Of a stretch of DNA of 64,000 nt, positions 43,668 to 51,536 are shown piece by piece. The stretch covers positions 2,480,001 to 2,544,000 of the forward strand of contig NZ_SDHZ01000001.1 of assembly GCF_004118675.1 (NCBI RefSeq), in the 5' to 3' direction. Under the pieces are notes generated by a model that was not told the origin of the DNA, searched no databases, and worked only from the letters and a program-made list of their open reading frames with translations. Position numbers and translations under genes: made by a program. Position 1 is the first letter of the stretch, and every line of letters begins with the position of its first letter. The DNA comes from Filimonas effusa. GTDB taxonomy: Bacteria; Bacteroidota; Bacteroidia; Chitinophagales; Chitinophagaceae.

Positions 43668-45947
43668 ATGAAAAAATACAGGAACCTACTTTTCTATGTA
43701 CTGACACTCGTTATTTTTTCCGGGCTTATCTACTACATCATCAAACAAGGCACACTGATACAGGAGCCGGACAAGGTTAAACAGTTCACTCCTGGTATCG
43801 AGGCATCTACATGGCAGCAGTTCAAGGATACTTATATCCACAATCTTACGCATCCGCTGGCTATCCTGTTATTACAGATCATCACTATCATCATAGTAGC
43901 CCGCGCCTTTGGTTATCTATGCAAAATGATACGCCAGCCTACGGTGATCGGCGAAATTGCTGCGGGTATTTTCCTGGGGCCATCCTTTGTACAGCACTAC
44001 CTGCCGGAAGTATCTGCAGTGTTATTTCCTGCACAGTCATTAGGCAACCTCCAGTTCCTGAGCCAGATAGGTTTGATCTTATTCATGTTCGTTGTGGGCA
44101 TGGAGCTGGATCTGAATGTATTGAAGAATAAAGCAAAAGATGCCGTTGTTGTAAGCCATGCAAGCATCATCTTCCCCTTTACATTAGGGATAGCATTGGC
44201 TTATTTCCTCTACCGCGATTTTGCACCACAGAATATTAAATTCATTTCGTTTGCCTTGTTTACCGGTATTGCCATGAGCATTACCGCCTTCCCGGTGCTG
44301 GCACGTATTGTACAGGAACGGGGATTAACACAAACCAAATTGGGATCTATTGTCATTACCTGTGCGGCTGCCGATGACATTACAGCCTGGTGCATTCTTG
44401 CCGCCGTTATTGCCATTGTAAAAGCAGGATCGGTATTGAGCGCCCTGTACACGATATTAATGGCCATATTGTACGTGATACTCATGCTGAAACTGGTACA
44501 GCCTTTTCTTAAAAGAATGGGCGACAAGTATTCCGAAAAAGAAACTATGATACGGCCGGTGGTAGCGGTGTTTTTCATCACCTTGTTACTATCTGCCTAT
44601 ACTACTGAAGTAATAGGTATCCATGCTTTGTTCGGAGCATTTATGGCAGGTGTTATCATGCCGGCGAATATCAATTTCCGCCGCATTTTCATAGATAAGG
44701 TTGAAGATGTTGCGCTGGTGTTGCTATTGCCTTTATTCTTTGTATTTACTGGTCTGCGCACCCAGATAGGCCTGCTAAGCGGCACCCATATGTGGACAGC
44801 CTGCCTGGCCATTATAGCGGTAGCCGTGACCGGTAAATTTGCGGGCAGCGCACTCGCAGCACGTTTTGTAGGACAAAGCTGGAAAGAAAGTTTATCCATC
44901 GGCGCCCTGATGAACACCCGTGGGCTGATGGAACTTATTGTCCTGAATATAGGCTACGACCTGGGTGTACTGACACCGGAAGTTTTTGCGATGATGGTGA
45001 TCATGGCACTGGCTACAACCTTTATGACAGGCCCTTTACTGGATACGATCAATCGTTTCTTCAAAGACCCCAAACCGCCAACAGAAGCAGCATTGGCAGA
45101 GAACGATGCAGCGCAATACAATATACTTGTTTCATTCAGTAATCCCCAAAAAGGCGCTTCGCTGTTAAAGCTGGCGAACACCTTCACTTCCAAAACGCCC
45201 GACACTTCCATATCGGCGCTCCACCTGACACCGGCCAATGAACTCAACCAGTTTAAACAAGCCGCCTATGAGCAGGAAAGTTTTCTGCCTATACGCCAGG
45301 AAGCGGAAAAACTGAATATCAGCCTGAAAACATTATTCAAACCATCGGATTATATCGACGATGAAATAGCCAATACCGCCAATGCAGGCAATTACGATCT
45401 GCTGCTGGTAGGCGTAGGCAATTCCGTTTTTGAAGGCACTTTATTGGGAAAGATACTTGGATTCACCAACAAGATCATCACTCCCGAACGCTTGTATGAT
45501 ACTTTAACCGGGAAAGAAAAACTGTTCGACCACTCCGCTTTCGATGAGCGCCTGAAGCAGATCATAAGAACCACCAGGATACCGGTAGCTGTTTTTGTAG
45601 ATAAAGAACCCGAAGAAATAAAACAGGTTTTTGTGCCTATCTTTTCCATTAGCGACAGCTTCCTGCTCATTTATGCGCAGAAACTGGTTTATAACAGTGA
45701 AGCCAATGTGATTATACTAGACGCTACCGGAGTGATAAAACAAAACCCGGAATTCAAAGCTACTATTGCCGCTATCGAGCAGCATCATCCAGGCAGCATC
45801 AGCCTTCACCGGGATAATAAGATTGAAAAAGAATTCCTGGATCGCCAGGACCTGATGCTGATTAGTTTAGATAGCTGGAAACAGGCGCTTGAAACACAAA
45901 GCATCTGGCTTTCCAACACCCCGTCGGTACTCATCATCAAACCATAA
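43668..45947 (+). CDS. Cation:proton antiporter, CPA2 (Kef/NapA-type), with cytoplasmic C-terminal domain
   Basis: 759 aa from ATG 43668 (a GTG at 43665 is in frame). After an N-terminal helix and linker, residues ~60-460 form the Na+/H+ exchanger domain with about 12 helices, including RQPTVIGEIAAGIFLGPS, GLILFMFVVGMELDL and TCAAADDITAWCILA with the paired Asp of CPA2 exchangers. Residues ~485-759 are cytoplasmic with two UspA-like halves (YNILVSFSNPQKGASLLKLAN; YDLLLVGVGNSVFEG). It exchanges Na+ or K+ for protons at the inner membrane. It is probably unrelated to the PUL. Confidence 0.93.
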   Translation: MKKYRNLLFYVLTLVIFSGLIYYIIKQGTLIQEPDKVKQFTPGIEASTWQQFKDTYIHNLTHPLAILLLQIITIIIVARAFGYLCKMIRQPTVIGEIAAGIFLGPSFVQHYLPEVSAVLFPAQSLGNLQFLSQIGLILFMFVVGMELDLNVLKNKAKDAVVVSHASIIFPFTLGIALAYFLYRDFAPQNIKFISFALFTGIAMSITAFPVLARIVQERGLTQTKLGSIVITCAAADDITAWCILAAVIAIVKAGSVLSALYTILMAILYVILMLKLVQPFLKRMGDKYSEKETMIRPVVAVFFITLLLSAYTTEVIGIHALFGAFMAGVIMPANINFRRIFIDKVEDVALVLLLPLFFVFTGLRTQIGLLSGTHMWTACLAIIAVAVTGKFAGSALAARFVGQSWKESLSIGALMNTRGLMELIVLNIGYDLGVLTPEVFAMMVIMALATTFMTGPLLDTINRFFKDPKPPTEAALAENDAAQYNILVSFSNPQKGASLLKLANTFTSKTPDTSISALHLTPANELNQFKQAAYEQESFLPIRQEAEKLNISLKTLFKPSDYIDDEIANTANAGNYDLLLVGVGNSVFEGTLLGKILGFTNKIITPERLYDTLTGKEKLFDHSAFDERLKQIIRTTRIPVAVFVDKEPEEIKQVFVPIFSISDSFLLIYAQKLVYNSEANVIILDATGVIKQNPEFKATIAAIEQHHPGSISLHRDNKIEKEFLDRQDLMLISLDSWKQALETQSIWLSNTPSVLIIKP

Positions 45948-45981
45948 GGGGCGTTTTGTATTCAAAAAGTTGTGTCGTGTA

Positions 45982-46842
45982 CTATACTGCAGTTTCCTCG
46001 CGTATAATCCAGAGGCGTCCTTTAATGATATCCTGTTCAACCACCGGCATACAGGTTACCGCCAGGGTTATATTCAAGGGGCTTCCCAACGACCAGATCC
46101 AGTTTTCGACTTTGGAAGAAGAGGAGGACAGGCGTTGCGACATTTCGATCCTCAACTGCTCCTTATTGATCGCTTGTTCCCGCAGCTTTTCCAATGCCTC
46201 CGGTAAAATACCCGGTTCCTGGAAGCCAAATTCCTTCAGTTGCAGCAAGGCAGTTGCCCTCCTGTTGGCCCAACCCGAAGCAGTACTGTCATCATCTATG
46301 TAAACGAGCGAATAAGGCAGAGTACGTAAAACAGCCAGCATATGACCCGCCCTTTGCTGTAGCTCCTGGTCGGCTTTAGACTGTGCCAGTATTTCCTGCA
46401 TCCGTTTCTGGATGAGTAACGCCGCATCGTCAAAGAAATCATTAAATGATTGGGGCTCCATCCAGCCGAGAATCACGATATGATAAGTGTCGCGTTTTTT
46501 TACCGGTATGATGACAGCCGTAGATAAAGCCTGGAGAATATCGGAAAACAGGTTATGTTTTTCAGGTATCGTTTTCCAGCAGATCACCTTGTACTGGTGT
46601 TCACGAAGCAATTCCAGAACAGCTTTAGAATCAAGGACCATACCGTTCATAAACGAAGGATTGGCATCCTTCACCCTTGAAACAGCGTCATCTTCTATCA
46701 CTACCCGCAAACTCAGGTAGGCGCCGGATATCTTGCGTAAGATACCAATGGAATAAGGCAGAAAACCTGCTATATCATTATCATGTTCCCAGGTGCCGGT
46801 TTGGTTAGCAAACCGGATAGCAACTTGTTCCCAATTGACCAC
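45982..46842 (-). CDS. GAF/PAS-like sensory protein without visible output domain
   Basis: 286 aa from a GTG start (GTG GTC AAT TGG). Residues ~5-150 read like a GAF domain (AYLSLRVVIEDDAVSRV, YKVICWKTIPEKHNLFSDIL, ALSTAVIIPVKKRDTYHIVILGW). A short coiled segment follows (~150-175, LLIQKRMQEILAQSKADQELQQ), then a PAS-like domain (~175-286, AVLRTLPYSLVYIDDDSTASGWANRRATALL). No kinase, GGDEF or DNA-binding domain follows, so it would signal through a partner or is a remnant of a longer sensor. It converges on the antiporter gene and is separated by 225 bp from the HipA-like gene. Confidence 0.65.
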   Translation of the reverse strand: MVNWEQVAIRFANQTGTWEHDNDIAGFLPYSIGILRKISGAYLSLRVVIEDDAVSRVKDANPSFMNGMVLDSKAVLELLREHQYKVICWKTIPEKHNLFSDILQALSTAVIIPVKKRDTYHIVILGWMEPQSFNDFFDDAALLIQKRMQEILAQSKADQELQQRAGHMLAVLRTLPYSLVYIDDDSTASGWANRRATALLQLKEFGFQEPGILPEALEKLREQAINKEQLRIEMSQRLSSSSSKVENWIWSLGSPLNITLAVTCMPVVEQDIIKGRLWIIREETAV

Positions 46843-47067
46843 GGAATTAATTTGTAAGATTTTTCAATAAGGGGATTAGCAATCAGCTGAATAGTGGTGC
46901 TATAGCTTATGCTCTTGCAAATCAAATCTTTTTAAAACTATTATAGCTTTAAATTTCCTTAAAACGTATAGTATCCGCCGCCGGAATGTCCGATAAGGGT
47001 ATAACATTAACGGTTTATAAGCTTGACGCCTGCCATCTGTCATCTATTCCCTATTTTCGCCCTCACA

Positions 47068-47862
47068 ATGAGCTACTCACCAGAAATAAGGACCGTTAAC
47101 GTTACCCGTTATGTAACGCCCCTCCGGGAAGGCGGCTCCCTGCCCGCCATTGCCGAAGCCGACGACGGCTTCCTGTATGTGCTGAAGTTTCGTGGCGCCG
47201 GCCAGGGCGTAAAAGCCCTGATAGCAGAGCTGATAGGGGGCGAAATAGCCCGTGTGGCAGGTCTGAAAATGCCTGAGATCGTATTCGCTGTTATAGACGC
47301 CTCCTTTGGCCGGACAGAGCCCGACGAGGAGATACAGGACCTGCTGAAAGCCAGCACCGGCCTCAACCTGGCCGTCCACTACCTTTCCGGGGCAATCACC
47401 TTCGACCCGGCCGTTACCCGGATCGATCCCCTGCTGGCATCCAAAATAGTATGGCTCGACTGCCTGCTCACCAACGTAGACCGTACGCCACGCAATACCA
47501 ACATGCTTATGTGGCACAAGGAACTATGGCTGATCGATCATGGCGCGTCTCTCTACTTCCATCATACCTGGAACAACTGGCAGGAGCAATCGCAACGCCC
47601 TTTTGTACAGGTAAAAGATCACGTGTTATTACCCCAGGCCAGTGAAATGGAAGCGGCAGACGCCATATTCCGCGCAGCATTGACAGAAGCACCTATCAGG
47701 ACCATCGTAAATCTCATTCCCGACGAATGGCTGATCCGGGATAATCCTGATGAAGCAGCAGCAGATCGCCGTGAAGTATATTTCCGCTTTCTCGTAAACC
47801 GTATTCAACAATCACCCCAATTCGTAAAAGCTGCACAGGATGCCAGAGAACATCTTATTTGA
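47068..47862 (+). CDS. HipA-like kinase-family protein
   Basis: 264 aa from ATG 47068 (MSYSPEIRTVNVTRYV); an in-frame ATG at 47023 adds 15 unlikely residues. Kinase-like features are FLYVLKFRGAGQGVKALIAEL (a nucleotide-binding strand with Lys), the catalytic-loop-like LDCLLTNVDRTPRNTNML and the metal motif LIDHGASLYF, in the order seen in HipA-type kinases (DxxxxNxDRxxxN ... xIDhG). It lacks the N-terminal domain of full-length HipA and has no HipB-like antitoxin beside it. Its 3' end overlaps the DUF3037 gene by 23 bp, a pairing recurrent in bacteria. Substrate unknown. Confidence 0.82.
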   Translation: MSYSPEIRTVNVTRYVTPLREGGSLPAIAEADDGFLYVLKFRGAGQGVKALIAELIGGEIARVAGLKMPEIVFAVIDASFGRTEPDEEIQDLLKASTGLNLAVHYLSGAITFDPAVTRIDPLLASKIVWLDCLLTNVDRTPRNTNMLMWHKELWLIDHGASLYFHHTWNNWQEQSQRPFVQVKDHVLLPQASEMEAADAIFRAALTEAPIRTIVNLIPDEWLIRDNPDEAAADRREVYFRFLVNRIQQSPQFVKAAQDAREHLI

Positions 47863-48223
47863 GTATGCCGTTATTCGTGTAGTACCCAGGGTAGAACGCG
47901 AGGAATTCATGAATGTGGGAGTGATCGTCTTCTGCAAGCGACCTGCTTTTCTCCGGATGCGCTACCAGGTAAATGAATCGCGCTTACTGGCACTGGATCC
48001 GGCACTCGATATCGCTGAATTACGCAGCTATTTACAGGCTTTTGAAGCGGTGGCCCTGGGCCAGTGTTCCACCAGCGTCATCAGTAAACTCGACGCAGCC
48101 TCCCGCTTTCGCTGGCTTACCGCCACCCGCAGCACCATCCTGCAAACGTCGAGAGTACACCCGGGTCTGTGCCAGCTTCCGGAAGTAACGCTGAACCAAC
48201 TTTTCGAGGAATTGGTAGGATAA
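47840..48223 (+). CDS. DUF3037-family protein
   Basis: 127 aa. It begins NILFEYAVIRVVPRVEREEFMNVGVIVFC, the characteristic DUF3037 opening, and contains RLLALDPALDIAELRSYLQAFEAV. No signal or membrane segment. It overlaps the end of the HipA-like gene by 23 bp in another frame, so the two are translationally coupled and probably work as a unit. Function is unknown. Confidence 0.85.
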   Translation: MPENILFEYAVIRVVPRVEREEFMNVGVIVFCKRPAFLRMRYQVNESRLLALDPALDIAELRSYLQAFEAVALGQCSTSVISKLDAASRFRWLTATRSTILQTSRVHPGLCQLPEVTLNQLFEELVG

Positions 48224-48373
48224 AAACGTCTTCCCCGGCAGTTAAAATGTCAACGCTTTGTACAGCAGGTTAAACAGCTACTTTTACAGTCTCAGCCGTT
48301 TTTCAGGGAACAGATCCGGCGCAGATACGCAGTTTTGTACCGAAAAATCGTTTATTCCTTTAATCATTTTTGT

Positions 48374-49468
48374 ATGAAGACTATCACCGTTTTGCTGATC
48401 TGCATTCTCTCAGTGTTGTTACACACACCGGCATCTGCCCAAAGCTCTTTCACCAAAGTAGATCAGTGGTTAGAAGCCAATACTCCGGCAATGGGAGGCC
48501 GAGCCATACTAATGATTTATAAAGACGGTAAAATCGTTTACAGTCATGCCGAGAACGAAATGAGCCGCAAGCAGCAGATGGTGAACAAATTCATAGCACG
48601 TCGCAGCGGAAAACAAGCCAATACAGACGACTTCACCACTACCAGCAGGCAAATGATCGCCAGCTGCAGTAAATGGCTAAGCGCCGCCCTTATCATGACT
48701 TTTGTTGACGAAGGCAAACTGCAGCTTACGGATACCGTTGGTAAATTTCTGCCCATACTCACACAAAACGGCAAAGGCAACATTACCATCAGCCAATGCC
48801 TTTCCCATACCACCGGCATCAAACCTGTTTCCCTGAAAGATGATCTTGCCGCCATGAAAAAAATGAATGGCATGGATGAAGCCATAGCTGCCATCTCAGT
48901 CCTCCCTATGGAAGGAGAACCCGGAAAGGTCTTTCATTACAGCAATGCTGGTTTACAAATCGCAGGAGCCGTTATTGAAAAGATCAGCGGCAAAAGTTTC
49001 GAAACCTTATTTGCAGAACGTATTGCCCGTCCCCTGGGCATGAAGAATACCGATTTCGGCAAAGGCAAGCTGGCATTACCCGCCGGCGGCGCCAGCAGTA
49101 CCCCGGAAGACTATATTCATTTCCTGGTTATGATACTTAATAAAGGCGTTTATGAAGGCAAACGCATTCTAAGCGAAAAAGCCATTACCGAAATGCAGAT
49201 CAACCGCATCGGCAAAGATGTAAAACTGGCTTACAGCCCCACAGAAGCCGGCAATTTTGGCTATGGTTACGGAGAATGGGTCATGGAAACTTCTACTGCA
49301 ACACAGCTAACCAAAGCCGTTACCAGTCCCGGCCTGTTCGGCAGTTTTCCCTGGGTAGACAACGAGAAAAAATACTGTGCCTTTCTGATGTGCTTCTACA
49401 TTAAAAATGACGGGCGCCATGAACGTTATAAAGAGCTGAAACAATTGGTGGACGAGGCCATCAAATAA
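48374..49468 (+). CDS. Exported serine hydrolase, class C beta-lactamase/esterase family
   Basis: 364 aa from ATG 48374, which starts a signal peptide (MKTITVLLICILSVLLHTPASAQ); the frame extends upstream to 48335. The SxxK motif is S97-C-S-K100 (MIASCSKWLSAAL), and the second motif is Y189-S-N191 in FHYSNAGLQIAG. A third-motif equivalent is not certain. This family covers periplasmic esterases, D-amino-peptidases and beta-lactamase-like penicillin-binding enzymes; true AmpC activity is not implied. A strong hairpin follows the stop. It appears monocistronic. Confidence 0.9.
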   Translation: MKTITVLLICILSVLLHTPASAQSSFTKVDQWLEANTPAMGGRAILMIYKDGKIVYSHAENEMSRKQQMVNKFIARRSGKQANTDDFTTTSRQMIASCSKWLSAALIMTFVDEGKLQLTDTVGKFLPILTQNGKGNITISQCLSHTTGIKPVSLKDDLAAMKKMNGMDEAIAAISVLPMEGEPGKVFHYSNAGLQIAGAVIEKISGKSFETLFAERIARPLGMKNTDFGKGKLALPAGGASSTPEDYIHFLVMILNKGVYEGKRILSEKAITEMQINRIGKDVKLAYSPTEAGNFGYGYGEWVMETSTATQLTKAVTSPGLFGSFPWVDNEKKYCAFLMCFYIKNDGRHERYKELKQLVDEAIK

Positions 49469-49486
49469 ATAAATTTTCCGAAACAT

Positions 49487-49521
49487 GCCTTGTGCGGTTG
49501 CCGTTGCAGGCCGCACAAGGC
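49487..49521. terminator. Strong hairpin downstream of the serine hydrolase gene
   Basis: A perfect 11-bp stem GCCTTGTGCGG / CCGCACAAGGC with a 13-nt loop, 18 bp after the stop codon. There is no T-run behind it, so it may act as a 3'-end stability hairpin or a factor-assisted terminator. Confidence 0.55.
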
Positions 49522-49615
49522 AATAGCATATCCGCTATTTACCAATTAATGTCTCTTATTTACCACTTCCACGCCACTAACTGCCGGTAATTTTAACCTT
49601 GAAAAGCCACTCATT

Positions 49616-50020
49616 ATGAAAATCTCCCGGTTCGCCTATTTTGTACTTCGTTTGCCAATAGCTTTATCGCTGCTGGGCCATGGCCTGGTGCGCTTACCCA
49701 AGCTGTCCGGTTTCAGCAACTGGATGACAACGCTTATGGCGAAATCGATCCTACCATCGGCATTGATCGTTCCATTCAGCTACGCTGTTCCATTTATAGA
49801 ATTCATCACAGGCTTGCTATTACTTATTGGCCTGTTCACCCGCCAGGTTTTATATGTTGGCATTGCGCTCATGGCCGTTTTCATATTTGGCAATACCACT
49901 ATCGAAAACTGGGAGCCGATCACCTCGCAACTGGTACATGCGGGCTATATGGCAGCACTGTTGCTGCTGCTCCCCTATTGTAGTTCATGGGAAGACATAG
50001 CTGCCAGAAAATCTTTGTAA
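49616..50020 (+). CDS. DoxX-family membrane protein
   Basis: 134 aa, four predicted transmembrane helices. LPIALSLLGHGLVRLPKLSGFSNWM at the N-terminus and VPFIEFITGLLLLIGLFTRQ in the middle match the DoxX/DoxD-like family. Members sit in the inner membrane and are linked to redox or quinone-associated functions, without a firm general role. The next gene, the aldo/keto reductase, is 142 bp downstream on the same strand. Confidence 0.85.
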   Translation: MKISRFAYFVLRLPIALSLLGHGLVRLPKLSGFSNWMTTLMAKSILPSALIVPFSYAVPFIEFITGLLLLIGLFTRQVLYVGIALMAVFIFGNTTIENWEPITSQLVHAGYMAALLLLLPYCSSWEDIAARKSL

Positions 50021-50162
50021 TAATAAACATAGACCCGGCAAAATGGTTATTACTACTGTTTCCTGGTTTGCCCGGTAACAATTGACCGGATAAAAACATT
50101 GGAATCATCAGATCAGTTAGCCATTTACGGGAAAAGAATAAAATAACCATAAAGTAATTACT

Positions 50163-51320
50163 ATGAAAACAAGAAGAGATTTCCTGGCCCAGGCAGCAAG
50201 CGCCTCCGTTGCTATTGCAGCAACGCCATTCGCCGCCTTTTCAGGTAGCGGCGACAAAGCCGCCTCACCGTTATCCGGCGATAGCCCGACGATACCAGGT
50301 CATGCAACACAGTTATCTGGAAAACTGCATAACGAATTTCATTTCCCGCAAAACTTCGGCATCGGCGGCGTAGGACTGGGAAATGGTTTTCATGCCAACA
50401 GCAATGAACAAATTAACGCTACCCTGCAGGCCGCATGGGATGCAGGTGTACGTTACTACGACACCTCTCCTTTCTACGGATATGGGTTAAGCGAACGCAG
50501 GCTTGGCCATTTCCTGTTTGAAAAGAACAGGGCCGACTACCTGTTATCCACCAAAATAGGGCGTGTATTTGAAGCAGATCCTGCTTTTAAAATCAACCCT
50601 TCCAACTTGTGGAAAGGCCAACTCAATTTCAAATACCGTTACGACTATACCGCCTCCGGTGTCCGCCGTTCCATAGAAGACTCCCTGCAACGCCTGGGAT
50701 TATCTTCCATAGACATGGTACTGGTACACGATCTTTCTCCCGACACACCGGATCAGGGTGCCAAATGGCTCGACCATTTTGCCGTAGCCGCCAAAGGAGC
50801 CTTCCCTGAACTAACTAAAATGAGGGAGGAAGGCATTATCAAGTCGTGGGGCATGGGCGTCAATACCCCGGAACCTATTTTAAAGGCCCTGGAAGTAGCT
50901 GATCCCGACATTATGCTCGTTGCTATTCAATACAGTTTACTGGTTCATAAAAACGCCTTAAACGTGGTATTCCCGGCCATGCAGCAAAAGAAAGTAAAGG
51001 CTATTATAGGCGGCCCGTTAAATGCCGGTTTTCTCGCCAACAGGGATCGTTTCAATTACGGCGGAACGATACCGCCCGAGATGGTTCAGAAAAGAGAAGC
51101 CATCAATACAATTATAAAAAAATACAACATAGACCTGAGAACGGCAGCCTTGCAATTCTGTGCAGCACACCCCGTTGTAGGTGCAGTGATTCCCGGCGCC
51201 AGCACGGCAGAACAAGCGAAAACCAATGCAGAAGCAATGACAAAAAAGATACCTTCCCAGTTATGGGAAGATCTGAAAAAAGCAAAGCTGATAGAGGCTA
51301 ACGCTCCTGTTCCCGCATAA
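50163..51320 (+). CDS. Tat-exported aldo/keto reductase
   Basis: 385 aa. The N-terminus MKTRRDFLAQAASASVAIAATPFAAFS is a twin-arginine signal (RRDFL), so the enzyme is exported folded with cofactor. The mature TIM barrel has the AKR catalytic set: D100 and Y105 in RYYDTSPFYGYGLSERRLG, K131 in LLSTKIGRV, and His in SIDMVLVHDLS. QFCAAHPVVGAVIPGAS (~335-352) is the NADP-binding region. It resembles the D-threo-aldose/galactose 1-dehydrogenase-like AKR group. An exported NADP-type reductase is uncommon. A terminator follows. Confidence 0.9.
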   Translation: MKTRRDFLAQAASASVAIAATPFAAFSGSGDKAASPLSGDSPTIPGHATQLSGKLHNEFHFPQNFGIGGVGLGNGFHANSNEQINATLQAAWDAGVRYYDTSPFYGYGLSERRLGHFLFEKNRADYLLSTKIGRVFEADPAFKINPSNLWKGQLNFKYRYDYTASGVRRSIEDSLQRLGLSSIDMVLVHDLSPDTPDQGAKWLDHFAVAAKGAFPELTKMREEGIIKSWGMGVNTPEPILKALEVADPDIMLVAIQYSLLVHKNALNVVFPAMQQKKVKAIIGGPLNAGFLANRDRFNYGGTIPPEMVQKREAINTIIKKYNIDLRTAALQFCAAHPVVGAVIPGASTAEQAKTNAEAMTKKIPSQLWEDLKKAKLIEANAPVPA

Positions 51321-51360
51321 ACAAATATTTTTTTTATTAACAAAAAACACATTATAAACG

Positions 51361-51384
51361 GCTGTCTTTACAGACAGCTGTTTT
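51361..51384 (+). terminator. Intrinsic terminator after the aldo/keto reductase gene
   Basis: A perfect 7-bp stem GCTGTCT / AGACAGC with a TTAC loop followed by TGTTTTCGTTTTT. It separates the reductase from the nrdD promoter region. Confidence 0.82.
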
Positions 51385-51398
51385 CGTTTTTACAACCT

Positions 51399-51412
51399 AT
51401 GACATTTATCAT
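51399..51412. promoter_or_regulatory. Candidate Crp/FNR-family binding site upstream of nrdD
   Basis: ATGACATTTATCAT is an inverted repeat ATGA-N6-TCAT with the half-site spacing of FNR/Crp boxes (TTGA-N6-TCAA). It is centred about 130 bp before the nrdD ATG and 74 bp before a TAnnTTTG element. Oxygen-responsive control of an anaerobic reductase makes the site plausible; the match is to spacing and core only. Confidence 0.4.
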
Positions 51413-51478
51413 GTTTACCCTTTTAATTTTCCCCCATCCCTGTTTATAAGTTCCAACAATAAAAACATAAAGACGCAG

Positions 51479-51486
51479 TAAGTTTG
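51479..51486 (+). promoter_or_regulatory. Candidate -7 promoter element for nrdD
   Basis: TAAGTTTG matches TAnnTTTG and lies 50 bp upstream of the ATG at 51537. No clear -33 element is present, which would suit activator-dependent expression. Confidence 0.5.
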
Positions 51487-51536
51487 CCGCCACGTTACAC
51501 AGGAACACCGTCAAAATAATTAATTCAATATATCTT

